NCBI RefSeq assembly: GCF_024519315.1
Contig: NZ_JANIIC010000029.1
Location: 1-64,000 of the forward strand
Direction: 5' to 3'
Length of the DNA stretch: 64,000 bases
Source of the DNA: Streptomyces malaysiensis subsp. samsunensis
Lineage (GTDB): Bacteria > Actinomycetota > Actinomycetes > Streptomycetales > Streptomycetaceae
Below, piece after piece: positions 17,929 through 26,739 of the stretch. A program made the position numbers and the translations under genes. Below the pieces are notes generated by a model, which was not told the origin of the DNA, did not search any database, and worked only from the letters and a program-made list of their open reading frames with translations. Position 1 is the first letter of the stretch. Every line of letters begins with the position of its first letter.

Positions 17929-20712
17929 TCACAGGGGCGGCTCTTCCCACTGCTCCAGGAGGGGCTCCACTGTTCCAAGGGTGCCTGCTGCGCTGTCGTC
18001 AAGAGCCTGTTCGGTCCAGATCACCTTACCGTGCGGCGTGTAGCGGGTTCCCCAACGCTGCGCGAACTGGGCGACGAGGAACAGGCCGCGCCCGCCCTCG
18101 TCGGTGGTCTTGGCACTGCGCATATAAGGGGAGGTGCTGGAGCCGTCGGATACCTCGCAGATCACGGTGCGGTCGTACAGAAGGCGAACGGTGATGGGCT
18201 CGCTGCCGTAGCGGATGGCGTTGGTGACCAACTCGCTGAGGATCAGCTCGGTCGTGAAGGCGGACCCCTCCAGCCCCCAGTCGGCCAGCTGCCGGGTGAC
18301 CCGGCTACGGATGGAGGCGACGGCGGCAGGGTCGGCGGGTACATCCCAGGTGGTGACCTGTGTGGAGGCGAGCATGCGGGTTCGGGCCATCAGCAGTGCG
18401 ATGTCATCGCTCGGATCGTCGGGTACCAGCGCGTCCAGTACCGCCTGGCAGGTGTTGTCCATGCTGCGGTCCGGATGGCCTGCCAGGGCGCGGCCGAGGA
18501 GTTCGAGGCCCACGTCGATGTCGCGGTGCCGGTCTTCGACGAGGCCGTCGGTGAAGAGGGCGACTTGGCTGCCTTCGGCAAGCTGCAGTTCCACGGTCTC
18601 GAAGGGCAGACCTCCCAGGCCGAGGGGCAGGCCGACGGGCACATCGGGGAATTCCACGGCGCCGTCGGGATGGACGATGGCGGGTCCCGGGTGCCCGGCC
18701 CGGGCCACGGTGCAACGACCGGAGACCGGATCGTAGATGGCGTACAGACAGGTGGCTCCCGTGGCTCCCTCTCCCGCACTCTCGGTCGTCCGGTCCTGGT
18801 CGATTCTGGCGACCAGCTCGTCCAAGCGGACGAGGAGGTCGTCGGGGGCCAGGTCGAGGGCCGAGAAGTTGTGCACCGCGGTGCGCAGCCGCCCCATGGT
18901 GGCCGCTGCGTGCAGTCCGTGCCCGACAACGTCGCCGACCACGAGGGCGACCCGGGTGCCGGGCAGCGGGATGACGTCGAACCAGTCGCCGCCCACACCG
19001 GCCCGGGCGGGCAGGTACCGGTATGCCACTTCGAGAGCGTTCTGCTCGGGGATGCCGCCGGGGAGCAGACTGCGCTGCAGGGTGACGGCCATGGTGTGCT
19101 CTCGGGTGTAGCGGCGGGCATTGTCGATGCACACCGCCGCACGGGCGGCCAGCTCCTCGGCGAAGGACAGATCCTCCTCCCCGAAGAGCTCAGATTGCTC
19201 AGCGCGCCAGAAGTCGACCGCCCCCAGTACCACACCGCGGGCCTGCAACGGCACAGTGATCAGCGAGCGAACGCCATAGTCGAGGATCCTTTGGGTGCGT
19301 TCCGGGTCCTGAGCCTTCCAACCGGGCGCTGCATGCAGGTCGGCCTCAAGGGTCGGGTGGCCGCTCGCCATACCCAACGCAGTCGGCGCCGCGGGGACAA
19401 ACCTGACAAGCTCACCCACCGGGTAGAACGGCGGATCATCCCGGATGCCGCAGAAGGCCGTGCGGCGCATCTCGCTGCTTGGCCCGACCGGCTCCTCACC
19501 GTGCAGAACGGGGTCAAGGAGCTCTACGGTGACGAAGTCGGCGAACCCAGGGACTGCCACCTCGGTCAGTTCCTCGGCAGTACGCACCACATCGAGGGTA
19601 GTGCCGATGCGCACACCAGCGTTGTAGAGCAGTTGAAGCCGCTGGCGGGCCTCCTCGGCCCGATCGGCGAGCGCATGCAGCTCGGTGGTGTCCCGCAGCG
19701 TCGTCACGCTCCCCGGCGGACCTCCTCGCCGGTCGGTCGGCCGAACATTGACCGCCAGCAGCCGGTCACCGGCTGGGCACACCTTGTCCGTGGCCTCACG
19801 ACCGGAAAGCAGCAGCTGCGCGATGCCGGGAGCCAGGCTGAGGTCGGTGACCGGCCGTCCTTCCACATCCGCGGGCAGCGCTAGCAGCCGTCGAGCCTCG
19901 TCGTTGGCCAGCAGCAGCCGCCCGTCGCCCCGGACGATCAGCACCCCTTCGCGGACCGAGTGCAGTACGGCGTTGTGGTGGTCGTACATCCGTGTGATCT
20001 CGGCCGCGCCCAGGCCGTGCGTCTGCCGTCGCAGCCGCCGGCTCGCCAGTACAGAACTGCCCGAGGCGAGAAGGAGTGCACCCGCCGCCGAACCCAGCAC
20101 CACCGGCAGCTGTTCTGCCACCATGGTGTTCACCCTCTTCATAGTGATCCCCGCCGAAACCAGGCCGACCAGCTTGCCATCCGGCCTGGTCACGGGCACA
20201 GAGGAGGTCATGCTGACGCCTGTGACCGTGGGGAAGCTTCTGATGAAGGGTCGATTGGCCCGCGCGGCCTTGAGGGTTTCCTCGTACGGGCCGACGATGT
20301 GCTCCCCGATCTTCTTCGGGTCGGGGTGCGTGTACCGGATCCCAGCTGTGTTCCACACCACGATGTAGTCGAGGTGGGCGTCCTTCCGGGCAGCCTCGGC
20401 AAGCGGTTGCAGCACCGCCGTGGGATTCCGGCCGGCCAGGGCCTCGATCATGCCAGGCGAGTGGGCGAAAGCCTCGGCTGCGGCGAGTGTTCGGTCACGA
20501 GCATCCCGGGTGCTCTCGCGCTGGGCCTGCAGCACAAGAGCTGCTACCGCGGCGGCGACGAGCAGGACGATGAGAATAACCTGCAGGACCAGCATCTGGC
20601 TCGCGACGCTGCGCGTGTCAAGCAGGGAGCGAAGACAACGGGTCGCTGAGCGTCCTGGTGGTGAAGTAAGGCTTTTTCTGCGCTGAGTAAATGAGCGGAA
20701 AATTGCTCCCAT
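17929..20712 (-). CDS. Membrane sensor phosphatase: Cache-PAS-GAF-SpoIIE-HATPase
   Basis: A 927-residue signalling protein. In order: a membrane segment near 41-63, an extracellular Cache-like sensor (YIVVWNTAGIRYTHPDP to about 200), a second membrane segment near 205-222, PAS (about 245-330), GAF (about 355-520) and a SpoIIE/PP2C phosphatase (about 550-760) with metal-binding GDWFD, GDVVGHG, FTDGLVE and DDIALL. An RsbW-like ATPase closes it (about 790-890), with ELILSELVTNAIRY and DEGGRGLF. Such proteins control anti-anti-sigma switches: the phosphatase activates a STAS antagonist and the kinase-like end may bind or phosphorylate it. No sigma factor or STAS gene is adjacent. The start at ATG 20712 has only a weak ribosome site. 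Confidence 0.85.
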   Translation of the reverse strand: MGAIFRSFTQRRKSLTSPPGRSATRCLRSLLDTRSVASQMLVLQVILIVLLVAAAVAALVLQAQRESTRDARDRTLAAAEAFAHSPGMIEALAGRNPTAVLQPLAEAARKDAHLDYIVVWNTAGIRYTHPDPKKIGEHIVGPYEETLKAARANRPFIRSFPTVTGVSMTSSVPVTRPDGKLVGLVSAGITMKRVNTMVAEQLPVVLGSAAGALLLASGSSVLASRRLRRQTHGLGAAEITRMYDHHNAVLHSVREGVLIVRGDGRLLLANDEARRLLALPADVEGRPVTDLSLAPGIAQLLLSGREATDKVCPAGDRLLAVNVRPTDRRGGPPGSVTTLRDTTELHALADRAEEARQRLQLLYNAGVRIGTTLDVVRTAEELTEVAVPGFADFVTVELLDPVLHGEEPVGPSSEMRRTAFCGIRDDPPFYPVGELVRFVPAAPTALGMASGHPTLEADLHAAPGWKAQDPERTQRILDYGVRSLITVPLQARGVVLGAVDFWRAEQSELFGEEDLSFAEELAARAAVCIDNARRYTREHTMAVTLQRSLLPGGIPEQNALEVAYRYLPARAGVGGDWFDVIPLPGTRVALVVGDVVGHGLHAAATMGRLRTAVHNFSALDLAPDDLLVRLDELVARIDQDRTTESAGEGATGATCLYAIYDPVSGRCTVARAGHPGPAIVHPDGAVEFPDVPVGLPLGLGGLPFETVELQLAEGSQVALFTDGLVEDRHRDIDVGLELLGRALAGHPDRSMDNTCQAVLDALVPDDPSDDIALLMARTRMLASTQVTTWDVPADPAAVASIRSRVTRQLADWGLEGSAFTTELILSELVTNAIRYGSEPITVRLLYDRTVICEVSDGSSTSPYMRSAKTTDEGGRGLFLVAQFAQRWGTRYTPHGKVIWTEQALDDSAAGTLGTVEPLLEQWEEPPL

Positions 20713-20926
20713 ATTGTAGTCTTACCACTGTCTCCCCGCTTTTCATGGATACTGCTGATACTAGCCGAATGCTCTTGGATGTCGCGGAGCAGCACTCCCG
20801 GGCGGGTAAGGGTGTGATGTGGCAAGCTTCCGACAAGCATCGGGGCGGTGCACCACTGAGTCAGGTTGCTCGGTCTCCTTTCGCGACGGGAACAACAACT
20901 TCTCAAATACCTGGTGGGCCCCTGAC

Positions 20927-21460
20927 GGGTGTCTTTATTGTCATACGCTGGTTGACCTGGGGCTTTGCGGCCGTCCAAGGATGGGAATGAGCAGTGACCG
21001 TAGGTCTGTGACTGCTCTGCCTGACATCGGCTGGTCACCCCGGGCACCCTGCTGAACTTTTCTCCGTGCCAGGCCCACATCCTGCTCGCCTGCGACTTCA
21101 TGCACGTGGAGACCGTCTTCCTCAAACGTCTCTGCGTCGTGTTCGTCATGGAGATCGCTACCCGGCGCGTCCATGTCCTGGGCGTCACCGCCCGCCCCAC
21201 CGGTGCATGGGTCGCCCAACTCGCCCGCAACCTGCTCGTGCACCTCGGCGACAGGGCTGGGTGCTTCCGGTTCCTCATCAGTCGTGACCGGCACAGCAAT
21301 TTCACTGGCGCATTCGGCGCCGTCTTCGCCGACAACGGCACAGCGGTCATCCCGACCCCGCCGCAAAGCCCACGGTCCAACCCATTCGCCGAACAATGGA
21401 TACGCACAGCCCGCACCGAATGCGCCGACCGAATCCATCGAGGACTCGGTGTGAGGCGAC
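20927..21460 (+). pseudogene. Second, deleted copy of the IS
   Basis: It begins with the same left end GGGTGTCTTTATTG (20927-20940) and keeps about 100 bases of the 5' region. It then jumps to the rve core (FMHVETVFLKRLCVVFVMEIATRR), having lost most of the N-terminal domain. A one-codon disturbance occurs at LISRDRHSNF. Here the transposase reads straight through PQSPRSNPFAEQWIRTARTE, which shows the empty site of the serine element. After CADR a second deletion joins to a HRGLG remnant. No right terminal repeat is seen. Not functional. Confidence 0.75.
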
Positions 21461-21721
21461 TGGAGCGGCACTCCTCTCCTGCGTGCGGCACGGCCCGTTG
21501 GGCCCTCGCGACGAGCCCGTTGTGCCTTCGAGGTGGCCACCGATCGGCTTGCTCAAGTACGAGAGCATCGCGCGCAGCCGGGGCGGATCGGGTGGAAGAG
21601 CACCTTGGTGACAGCTGGGCGAGCGGCTGTCGGGAGTGGTACAGGGGAGGACGGCGAGTTGCCGGTAGGTGGCGTGCCACTGGCGCGGGGACGGGGCATG
21701 TCCGGCTCGCACGGTCGCACT

Positions 21722-21753
21722 GGCTGCCGGGTGCGGTGGAGCACCCGGCAGCC
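21722..21753. terminator. Strong hairpin after the phytase gene
   Basis: Arms GGCTGCCGGGTGC (21722-21734) and GCACCCGGCAGCC (21741-21753) pair perfectly over 13 bases with a six-base loop. It lies about 10 bases past the phytase stop codon, so it is a terminator for the minus strand and could also block read-through from the left. Confidence 0.8.
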
Positions 21754-21763
21754 GTCGGGGGTG

Positions 21764-23095
21764 TCAGCGCGGTGCGGACGTCGAGTCGGCGGCGTCCATC
21801 ACGTCGCCCAGGTCGACGAACTTGAAGCCGGTCGCCGTGCGGGTGCCGCCCTCGCCATCGGGGACCTCGGGGGTCTCGTGGCCGTCTTGGACGACCAGCA
21901 TGCCGTTCGGGTAGCGGCTGCCCAGCGGGGCGTTCAGGACGGCGGCGCCGTCGCACTCCTCCGACCCGTCGAGGGTCGCGGAGGCCGCGCCGACGCGGAA
22001 ACCGCCCTCGTACTCGTTGTCCTCGCTCACCTCACGGTCGTACAGGGCGAAGGTGTTCTCGCCCTGGCTGGAGGCGAAGAGGTAGCCGTCGCCGTCGGAC
22101 TCCTGGAACAGGGTCAGGCCCTCGACGTCCGCGGTCAGCCGCTCGCCGCCGAAACCGGGGTCGGCGCCGGCCGTGCACTCTTGGGTGGTCTTGTCGTAGA
22201 CACCGGGGATGCCGTACTCGCGGACCTTCTCCACCAGGACCGGCTTGTCGGTCAGGTCGGCGCGCAGCCGCCAGATACCGACGTCCTCCTGGCCTGTGTA
22301 GAGGGTGCCGGTGGCGGGGTCCACCACCATGCCCTCGACCTGGGGGAGTTCACCGGGTTCGGCGCAGGGGGACCAGGTGGCGCCGTCGGGCAGACGGAAT
22401 GATGCCGGAAGGTCGCGGGTGCGGACCTTGCGGTAGTCGACGGTGCCCCGCGCGGTCGGGGTCAGTTCGACGAGGGCGAGCCGGGTCCGCTCCCGCTGGC
22501 TGACCAGGGCGTAGGAGCGGCCGGTGGCCTTGTCCTGCCAGGTGGCGAGGCCGTACGCGGTGCGCTGGTCGTTGATCTCGGCCTGGTCGGCGGAGAAGAC
22601 CGGGACGGCGGCCGGGTCGGTTATGTCGGTCAGTGGGGCGCCCGGCTTGGACGGGTCGATGCGGTAGATCCGCAGCCGGTCGTTGCCCCGGTCGCTGACC
22701 ACGGCCACGTCGGCCCGGCCGGTGGGTGTTTTCAGACCGGTGACGAGGTCGACGTTGTTGAACCGGCCCGGGGCGTCGTCCTGGGCCGGCGGACGCGGCG
22801 CGGGCAGCGACTGCACCAGGCGGGCGTCCAGGCCGTACACGCGCAGGCCGCCTTCCTTGGCGGTCGCGATGACGAGGCTGCGGTCGGGGTCGGCCGCGTT
22901 GCGCCAGATCGCGGGGTCGTCCGCGTCGGAGTTGCCGCCCGCCTCGTCGTCGTAGAGTGCAGGGGTCTCGCTGGTCGGGGTGACCGTCGGCAGGCCCTCG
23001 TCGTCGGCCCCAGCCGGGGTGGCGGTCAGGAGGGCGAGCAGGACTGAACCCAGGGCGAGGGCGGCGGCCGTACGCGGAGTGCAATGCGTTCTCAC
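21764..23095 (-). CDS. Secreted beta-propeller phytase (3-phytase)
   Basis: A 443-residue exported enzyme that releases phosphate from phytate with calcium. GTG 23095 is the chosen start because AAGGGAG lies six bases upstream; an ATG nine codons earlier lacks such a site. A signal peptide (ALALGSVLLALLTATPAGA) comes first. The beta-propeller phytase motifs follow: DADDPAIWRN, IATAKEGGLRVYGLD, VSDRGNDRLRIYRID, EGMVVDPATGTLYTGQEDVGIWR split over two strands, and DVEGLTLF. Acidic residues on these strands bind calcium and phosphate. It is a single gene with a strong terminator. Phosphate control would be expected for the family, but I could not find a convincing PHO box upstream. Confidence 0.92.
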   Translation of the reverse strand: MRTHCTPRTAAALALGSVLLALLTATPAGADDEGLPTVTPTSETPALYDDEAGGNSDADDPAIWRNAADPDRSLVIATAKEGGLRVYGLDARLVQSLPAPRPPAQDDAPGRFNNVDLVTGLKTPTGRADVAVVSDRGNDRLRIYRIDPSKPGAPLTDITDPAAVPVFSADQAEINDQRTAYGLATWQDKATGRSYALVSQRERTRLALVELTPTARGTVDYRKVRTRDLPASFRLPDGATWSPCAEPGELPQVEGMVVDPATGTLYTGQEDVGIWRLRADLTDKPVLVEKVREYGIPGVYDKTTQECTAGADPGFGGERLTADVEGLTLFQESDGDGYLFASSQGENTFALYDREVSEDNEYEGGFRVGAASATLDGSEECDGAAVLNAPLGSRYPNGMLVVQDGHETPEVPDGEGGTRTATGFKFVDLGDVMDAADSTSAPR

Positions 23096-23247
23096 AAGCG
23101 CTCCCTTGGTCGGTGTCGACATGCCAATCTTGCGTGGAGAACTTGGCCTTGAGGGGACCGTGACCTGTACACGTGGTCACAAAAGAGACGACCGCACACC
23201 AACTGCCGTTCAGTACTGTACGGTACGGCCGCCGCGTGATGTCGTAT

Positions 23248-23280
23248 CGGAGCCCTGTCGGAGCCCTGTCGGAGCCCGTG
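23248..23280. repeat. Three tandem 11-bp units
   Basis: CGGAGCCCTGT twice (23248-23258, 23259-23269), then a third unit with two changes at its end (CGGAGCCCGTG). It lies about 150 bp upstream of the phytase start and could be a binding-site array or simple slippage. Confidence 0.6.
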
Positions 23281-23309
23281 GACGACCCGCTCCAGAGCGC
23301 GGGCAACCG

Positions 23310-23640
23310 CCCCGCCACGGCCGGCAGGGTGAGGTTGCTCCAGGCGCGCAGCGGCCATTCCACGGGCCCGTACGGATGTCGGCGCGGCCACCAGCGGCAT
23401 CAGGTCGTCCGGAGGACGAACAGCGTCAGTGTGGTCACGGCGACCCAGACCGGTGCGACGCGGCCGACGAACGCGGTGCCGTAGCCGGCGAACAGCAGCG
23501 CACCCACCAGGGACTGGGCCAGGTAGTTGATGAGGGTCATGCGTCCGGCAGGGGCCAGGGCCGCGGTCGTCACACGGGCGTGGCGGCCGGTGGCGAGCCG
23601 CAGGACGGTCGTCGCGTATGCGGCAGCCAACGCCGGGATG
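23310..23640 (-). pseudogene. DUF418-family membrane protein, C-terminal remnant with in-frame stop
   Basis: The minus strand encodes ATTVLRLATGRHAR, then LAPAGRMTLINYLAQSLVG, LLFAGYGTAFVG, and after an in-frame TGA at 23400-23398 continues RWWPRRHPYGPVEWPLRAWSN. This is the typical C-terminal block of DUF418 (YeiB-like) membrane proteins. The first two thirds are missing upstream of about 23640 and a nonsense codon splits the rest. The break abuts the tendamistat-like gene on the other strand, so both may have been damaged by one rearrangement. Confidence 0.65.
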
Positions 23641-23997
23641 CTCTGCCCTTCTGAGGCACCGTTGGGTTTTCGGCTAGCCGGTGACCGGCGGTCCACCCCC
23701 TTCCGGTCGAGGATCGGCCCAACTGCTGCCGGACGGTTTGCAGGCTGCGGTGTCCCGGCCGCCGCCGGAGACCGGACATCCGGGCCGGCCCCGGCCTGCG
23801 TGGCGATGTCCGAGAGCTGGCGATACACCAATGCCGCCAACAACTGCGCGGACACCGTGGGTGTGATGGTCGTCTACCAGGACGGCGCGACCGGCCTGTG
23901 CTCCACGCTCCCGCCGGGCGCGTACAGGACGGTCGGAGAGGGATACCTCGGCCGACACGGTCACTCCGGCCACCTGGCGGTCTGCGAGCCGTCCTGA
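23638..23997 (+). CDS. Tendamistat-like alpha-amylase inhibitor, 5' end damaged
   Basis: Codons from 23770 encode a 75-residue domain that fits tendamistat, the Streptomyces proteinaceous inhibitor of alpha-amylase. Its four Cys are spaced 16, 18 and 28 residues apart, exactly as in tendamistat (disulfides 11-27 and 45-73). The inhibitory triplet Trp-Arg-Tyr (ESWRYTN) follows the first Cys by seven residues, as in tendamistat. VVYQDGATGLC and VGEGYLGRHGH also match. Tendamistat is secreted, but the sequence before the domain (23638-23769) is not hydrophobic in any frame, so no signal peptide is visible. The start ATG 23638 is only a placeholder. The domain looks intact; the gene probably lost its export signal. 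Confidence 0.75.
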   Translation: MLCPSEAPLGFRLAGDRRSTPFRSRIGPTAAGRFAGCGVPAAAGDRTSGPAPACVAMSESWRYTNAANNCADTVGVMVVYQDGATGLCSTLPPGAYRTVGEGYLGRHGHSGHLAVCEPS

Positions 23998-24235
23998 GTC
24001 CGATGCGCCGGATCACGGAGGCTGCTCGTCCCACCGCCGGTCGGTGCGCGGCACTGTCTCCAGGTCGCCGAGCCGGTCCGGGCCCTTGGCCAGAGGTGGG
24101 AGACGAGTGGGAGAAACCGTGAGCAACGTCGAATGTCGTCTCGCGGCCCAGGTCGAACCTCAGAAGGGCGCCTACCGGGCATCACGACCTGGTCAGGAGC
24201 CCTTTCTCCGTTGGACGGAGTCGCTGGCCCGAGGG
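23998..24235. other. Intergenic region, nothing recognised
   Basis: About 240 bases between the inhibitor domain and an IS remnant. No coding motif, hairpin or repeat was identified. Confidence 0.4.
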
Positions 24236-24530
24236 TACTGGGCTGCTTCCTCTTGTGGGGCCGGTCGACCGCCGCGAACAACGCCGAGATCCTCGCGCTT
24301 CGCCATGAGGTCGCTGCGCTGCGCCGACAGATCGAGCGGCCGCAGCTCTCATGGGCTGACCGTGCCGTGCTCTCCGCTCTCGCCCGGCACCTGCCATGCG
24401 CCTTACGCCGCCGTCAGCTGGTCACCCCAGGTACGCTGCTGACCTGGTACTGGCGTCTGGTGACAGCAATTTCACCGCCGCATTCGACGCCGTCTCCGCC
24501 GGCAACGGCACAGCGGTTCTCAGCCGCCGG
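24236..24530 (+). pseudogene. Third, deleted copy of the IS
   Basis: It reads GCFLLWGRSTAANNAEILALRHEV, LSWADRAVLSALARHLP and LVTPGTLLTWYWRLVT, close to the transposase N-terminus at 13085. It then fuses directly to DSNFTAAFDAVSAGNGTAV, which belongs near the second catalytic Asp. Both ends and the middle are missing and no terminal repeats are present. It is a non-functional relic of the family seen at 12976 and 20927. Confidence 0.75.
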
Positions 24531-24578
24531 CATTCCGCCGCCGTAACCGTGAGCGGACGCCGCCGTCGACCTCTTCCT

Positions 24579-25403
24579 TCATTCGCCGGTCACGGCTACG
24601 CCCCCCTCGGGCGGTTCGCTGCTGTCGAAATAGACGACCAGCGTCTGTTCCATCTGTTCGGCAAGGTGAAAAGCGGTGTACACATAGTCGATCGCTCCTC
24701 GTTGCGGGTGCCGTAGCCGTTTCCGACCGCTGTGCCGGGCCTGCACCTCGTACTGGGGCCACCAGTCCCGCACTTCCGGGCTGCCCTCGCTCAGTTCCTC
24801 GATCAGTCGGGTGTACCGCGGGTCGCCGGAATGGCGTACGGCTAGCGTCCGAAGTCGGCCGAGCAAGCCGCGTGCCTCGGGTTCCCAATCGATCAGAACG
24901 TCCCGGGCCACCGGCTCGAGAAACACCCAGCGGACGAAGTTGGCCGGCCGGTCCGCCTCGGTGATGAGCCTCGGGAACAACTCGTCGGCCGCCTGGTTGT
25001 GGCTAAGGACGTCATAGTTGCCGCCGATGATGTACGCCGGGTTCGGCTGGAGCAACAGGGGGACGGCACCCACCTCGGCCGTTAGTGGCTCGCCTTCCTC
25101 GGCTTCGGCCGCAGGCGCGTGACCGGCAAGATGAAGAAGATGATCGCGCTCGTGCCGGTCGAGCCGCAGCGCCGCCGCGAGTGCGTTGAGCACCTGTTCG
25201 GAGACGCGGATCTCCCGTCCCTGCTCCAGGTACGTGTACCAGGTGGCGCTGATCCCGGCCAGCAGCGCCAGTTCCTCTCGGCGAAGTCCCGGAGTGCGAC
25301 GGCGACCAGTCTGGGGCAGGCCCACCTCGTCAGGGGTCAGGCGCTCTCTCCGGCTGCGCAGGAACTCACTCAGCTGACGGCGTTGGTCCGGCTGCGTAGG
25401 CAT
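24579..25403 (-). CDS. XRE-family regulator with MmyB-like ligand domain
   Basis: A 274-residue repressor/activator starting at ATG 25403. An N-terminal HTH_31 domain carries RRRTPGLRREELALLAGIS and WYTYLEQGR. The MmyB-like PAS-type domain follows (NPAYIIGGNYDVLSHNQAADELF, PANFVRWVFLEP, HSGDPRYTRLIEELS). Such proteins typically sit divergent from a short-chain dehydrogenase they regulate, as here with the SDR at 25622. The family is known to bind a lipid-like ligand in one structural case, but the ligand here is unknown. A TCCAGA-N10-TCTGGA palindrome lies just upstream of the start. Confidence 0.87.
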   Translation of the reverse strand: MPTQPDQRRQLSEFLRSRRERLTPDEVGLPQTGRRRTPGLRREELALLAGISATWYTYLEQGREIRVSEQVLNALAAALRLDRHERDHLLHLAGHAPAAEAEEGEPLTAEVGAVPLLLQPNPAYIIGGNYDVLSHNQAADELFPRLITEADRPANFVRWVFLEPVARDVLIDWEPEARGLLGRLRTLAVRHSGDPRYTRLIEELSEGSPEVRDWWPQYEVQARHSGRKRLRHPQRGAIDYVYTAFHLAEQMEQTLVVYFDSSEPPEGGVAVTGE

Positions 25404-25421
25404 GACGGCAGTACTTTCAGT

Positions 25422-25443
25422 TCCAGAATAAATACGGTCTGGA
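25422..25443. promoter_or_regulatory. Candidate operator between XRE regulator and SDR
   Basis: TCCAGA (25422-25427) and TCTGGA (25438-25443) form a perfect inverted repeat with a 10-base AT-rich spacer. It starts 19 bases from the regulator start, where a repressor site would overlap the promoter. Function is inferred. Confidence 0.45.
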
Positions 25444-25621
25444 TACCAGGCTAATGTCCCCGGAGACTGGTGTGCGAGCACGGGCCGCGGCACTGCCGAC
25501 GGCCTCACACGGTCACACCGGCACCCGGCGGCCCAGTGCGCAGCGGCTTCCGGACGCTTCTCCAGGACCCGCTGCCGCTCGGCACCCCGGCCCCGGTACC
25601 GAGAACGGAGAGGACAACTTC

Positions 25622-26359
25622 ATGTCCGAAATCAACGGCAAAGTGGTGGCGATCACCGGAGCCAGCAGCGGCATCGGTGAGGCAACCGCGCTGCTGCTCG
25701 CCGAACGCGGCGCGCGACTCGTCCTCGGCGCACGCCGGTCCGAACGGCTGGCGGAACTGGTGGCCCGGATCGAGAAGGCGGGTGGCGCAGCCGTGCAGAT
25801 CCGCACCGACGTGACCAGGCGGGACAACCTGCAAGCTCTGGTCGCGCTGGCCGGTGAGCGATTCGGCCGACTCGACGTACTCGTCAGCAATGCCGGAGTC
25901 GGCACGATCTCGCCTCTCGACGATCTGCGCGTCGACGAGTGGGACCATATGGTCGACGTCAACGTGAAGGGCGTGCTGCACGGGATCGGCGCCGCGTTGC
26001 CGGTCTTCCGTGCGCAGGGCACCGGCCACTTCATCACCACCGCCTCCACGGCGGCGTTTCGCATCGTGCCGACCATGGCCGTCTACGCGGGCACCAAGTT
26101 CGCGGTCCGTGCCATCTGCGAAGGACTGCGCCAGGAAGCCGGCGACTCCCTGCGGGTGACCACCGTCTCACCCGGCCCAATTGCGACCGACTTCGCCGAG
26201 GCGTCAACCAACAGCCAGGTCAGAGCAGAGATCACGAAGATGCGGGACCGCATCGCGATCCCGCCCGACGCCATCGCCCGGGCCATCGCTTTCGCGATCG
26301 AACAGCCTGCCACGGTCGACGTGAACGAGATCGTCGTCCGGCCCACGGCCCAGAGCTGA
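25622..26359 (+). CDS. Short-chain dehydrogenase/reductase
   Basis: A 245-residue classical SDR. The cofactor motif is TGASSGIG (residues about 11-18), NAG is at VSNAGVG, and the catalytic Ser and Tyr-x3-Lys are in TTASTAAF and YAGTKFA. The PGPIATDF segment follows. ATG 25622 is preceded by GGAGAGGA. An Arg after the glycine motif (LGARRSER) suggests NADP(H) preference. It is divergent from the MmyB-type regulator and probably controlled by it. The reaction is an alcohol/ketone interconversion of unknown substrate. Confidence 0.88.
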   Translation: MSEINGKVVAITGASSGIGEATALLLAERGARLVLGARRSERLAELVARIEKAGGAAVQIRTDVTRRDNLQALVALAGERFGRLDVLVSNAGVGTISPLDDLRVDEWDHMVDVNVKGVLHGIGAALPVFRAQGTGHFITTASTAAFRIVPTMAVYAGTKFAVRAICEGLRQEAGDSLRVTTVSPGPIATDFAEASTNSQVRAEITKMRDRIAIPPDAIARAIAFAIEQPATVDVNEIVVRPTAQS

Positions 26360-26469
26360 CCTCCCCGCCCTTCCGGTGCGGACACCCGCACCCGAGGGGC
26401 TGCTCTACGCGGTCACACGGCAACAAAGGCCCCCCGGCCTGTGGGGTGGGTGGCATGCCCTAGTGGAAA

Positions 26470-26640
26470 CGACGGAACGACGATCATTGACCAGGCGCGC
26501 ATCCTCGACCTGCTGATTGACATCCAGCGTGAAACACAGGTGACGTACCTGCTCATTCCTCACGACCTTGACGTGGTCCGCCATCTCAGGGCGGAGGTCG
26601 CCGTGATGCTGAAGGGCGCAGTGGCGGAAGAAGGGTGGCG
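26470..26640 (+). pseudogene. Fragment of peptide ABC transporter ATPase
   Basis: QARILDLLIDIQRETQVTYLL, HDLDVVRHLRAEVAVMLKG and a final EEG match the region after the Walker B site of Opp/Dpp-type ATP-binding proteins, including the H-loop His. Walker A, the signature motif and the C-terminal oligopeptide domain are absent. It directly precedes another gene fragment and is clearly dead. Confidence 0.7.
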
Positions 26641-26739
26641 GCTGGGTCATCATGGAGCTCGGCCGCACGTCGCTGGAACCCTGCGCAAGCGCCCGCGTGA
26701 GCCGTGAGTGGGTCGAGGCCGTCGCGGCAGGGACCTGAG

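Noticed and set aside
23096..23300. PHO box upstream of the phytase
   Set aside because: I looked for direct repeats of the GTTCACC type and found none convincing; the tandem 11-bp repeats do not match.
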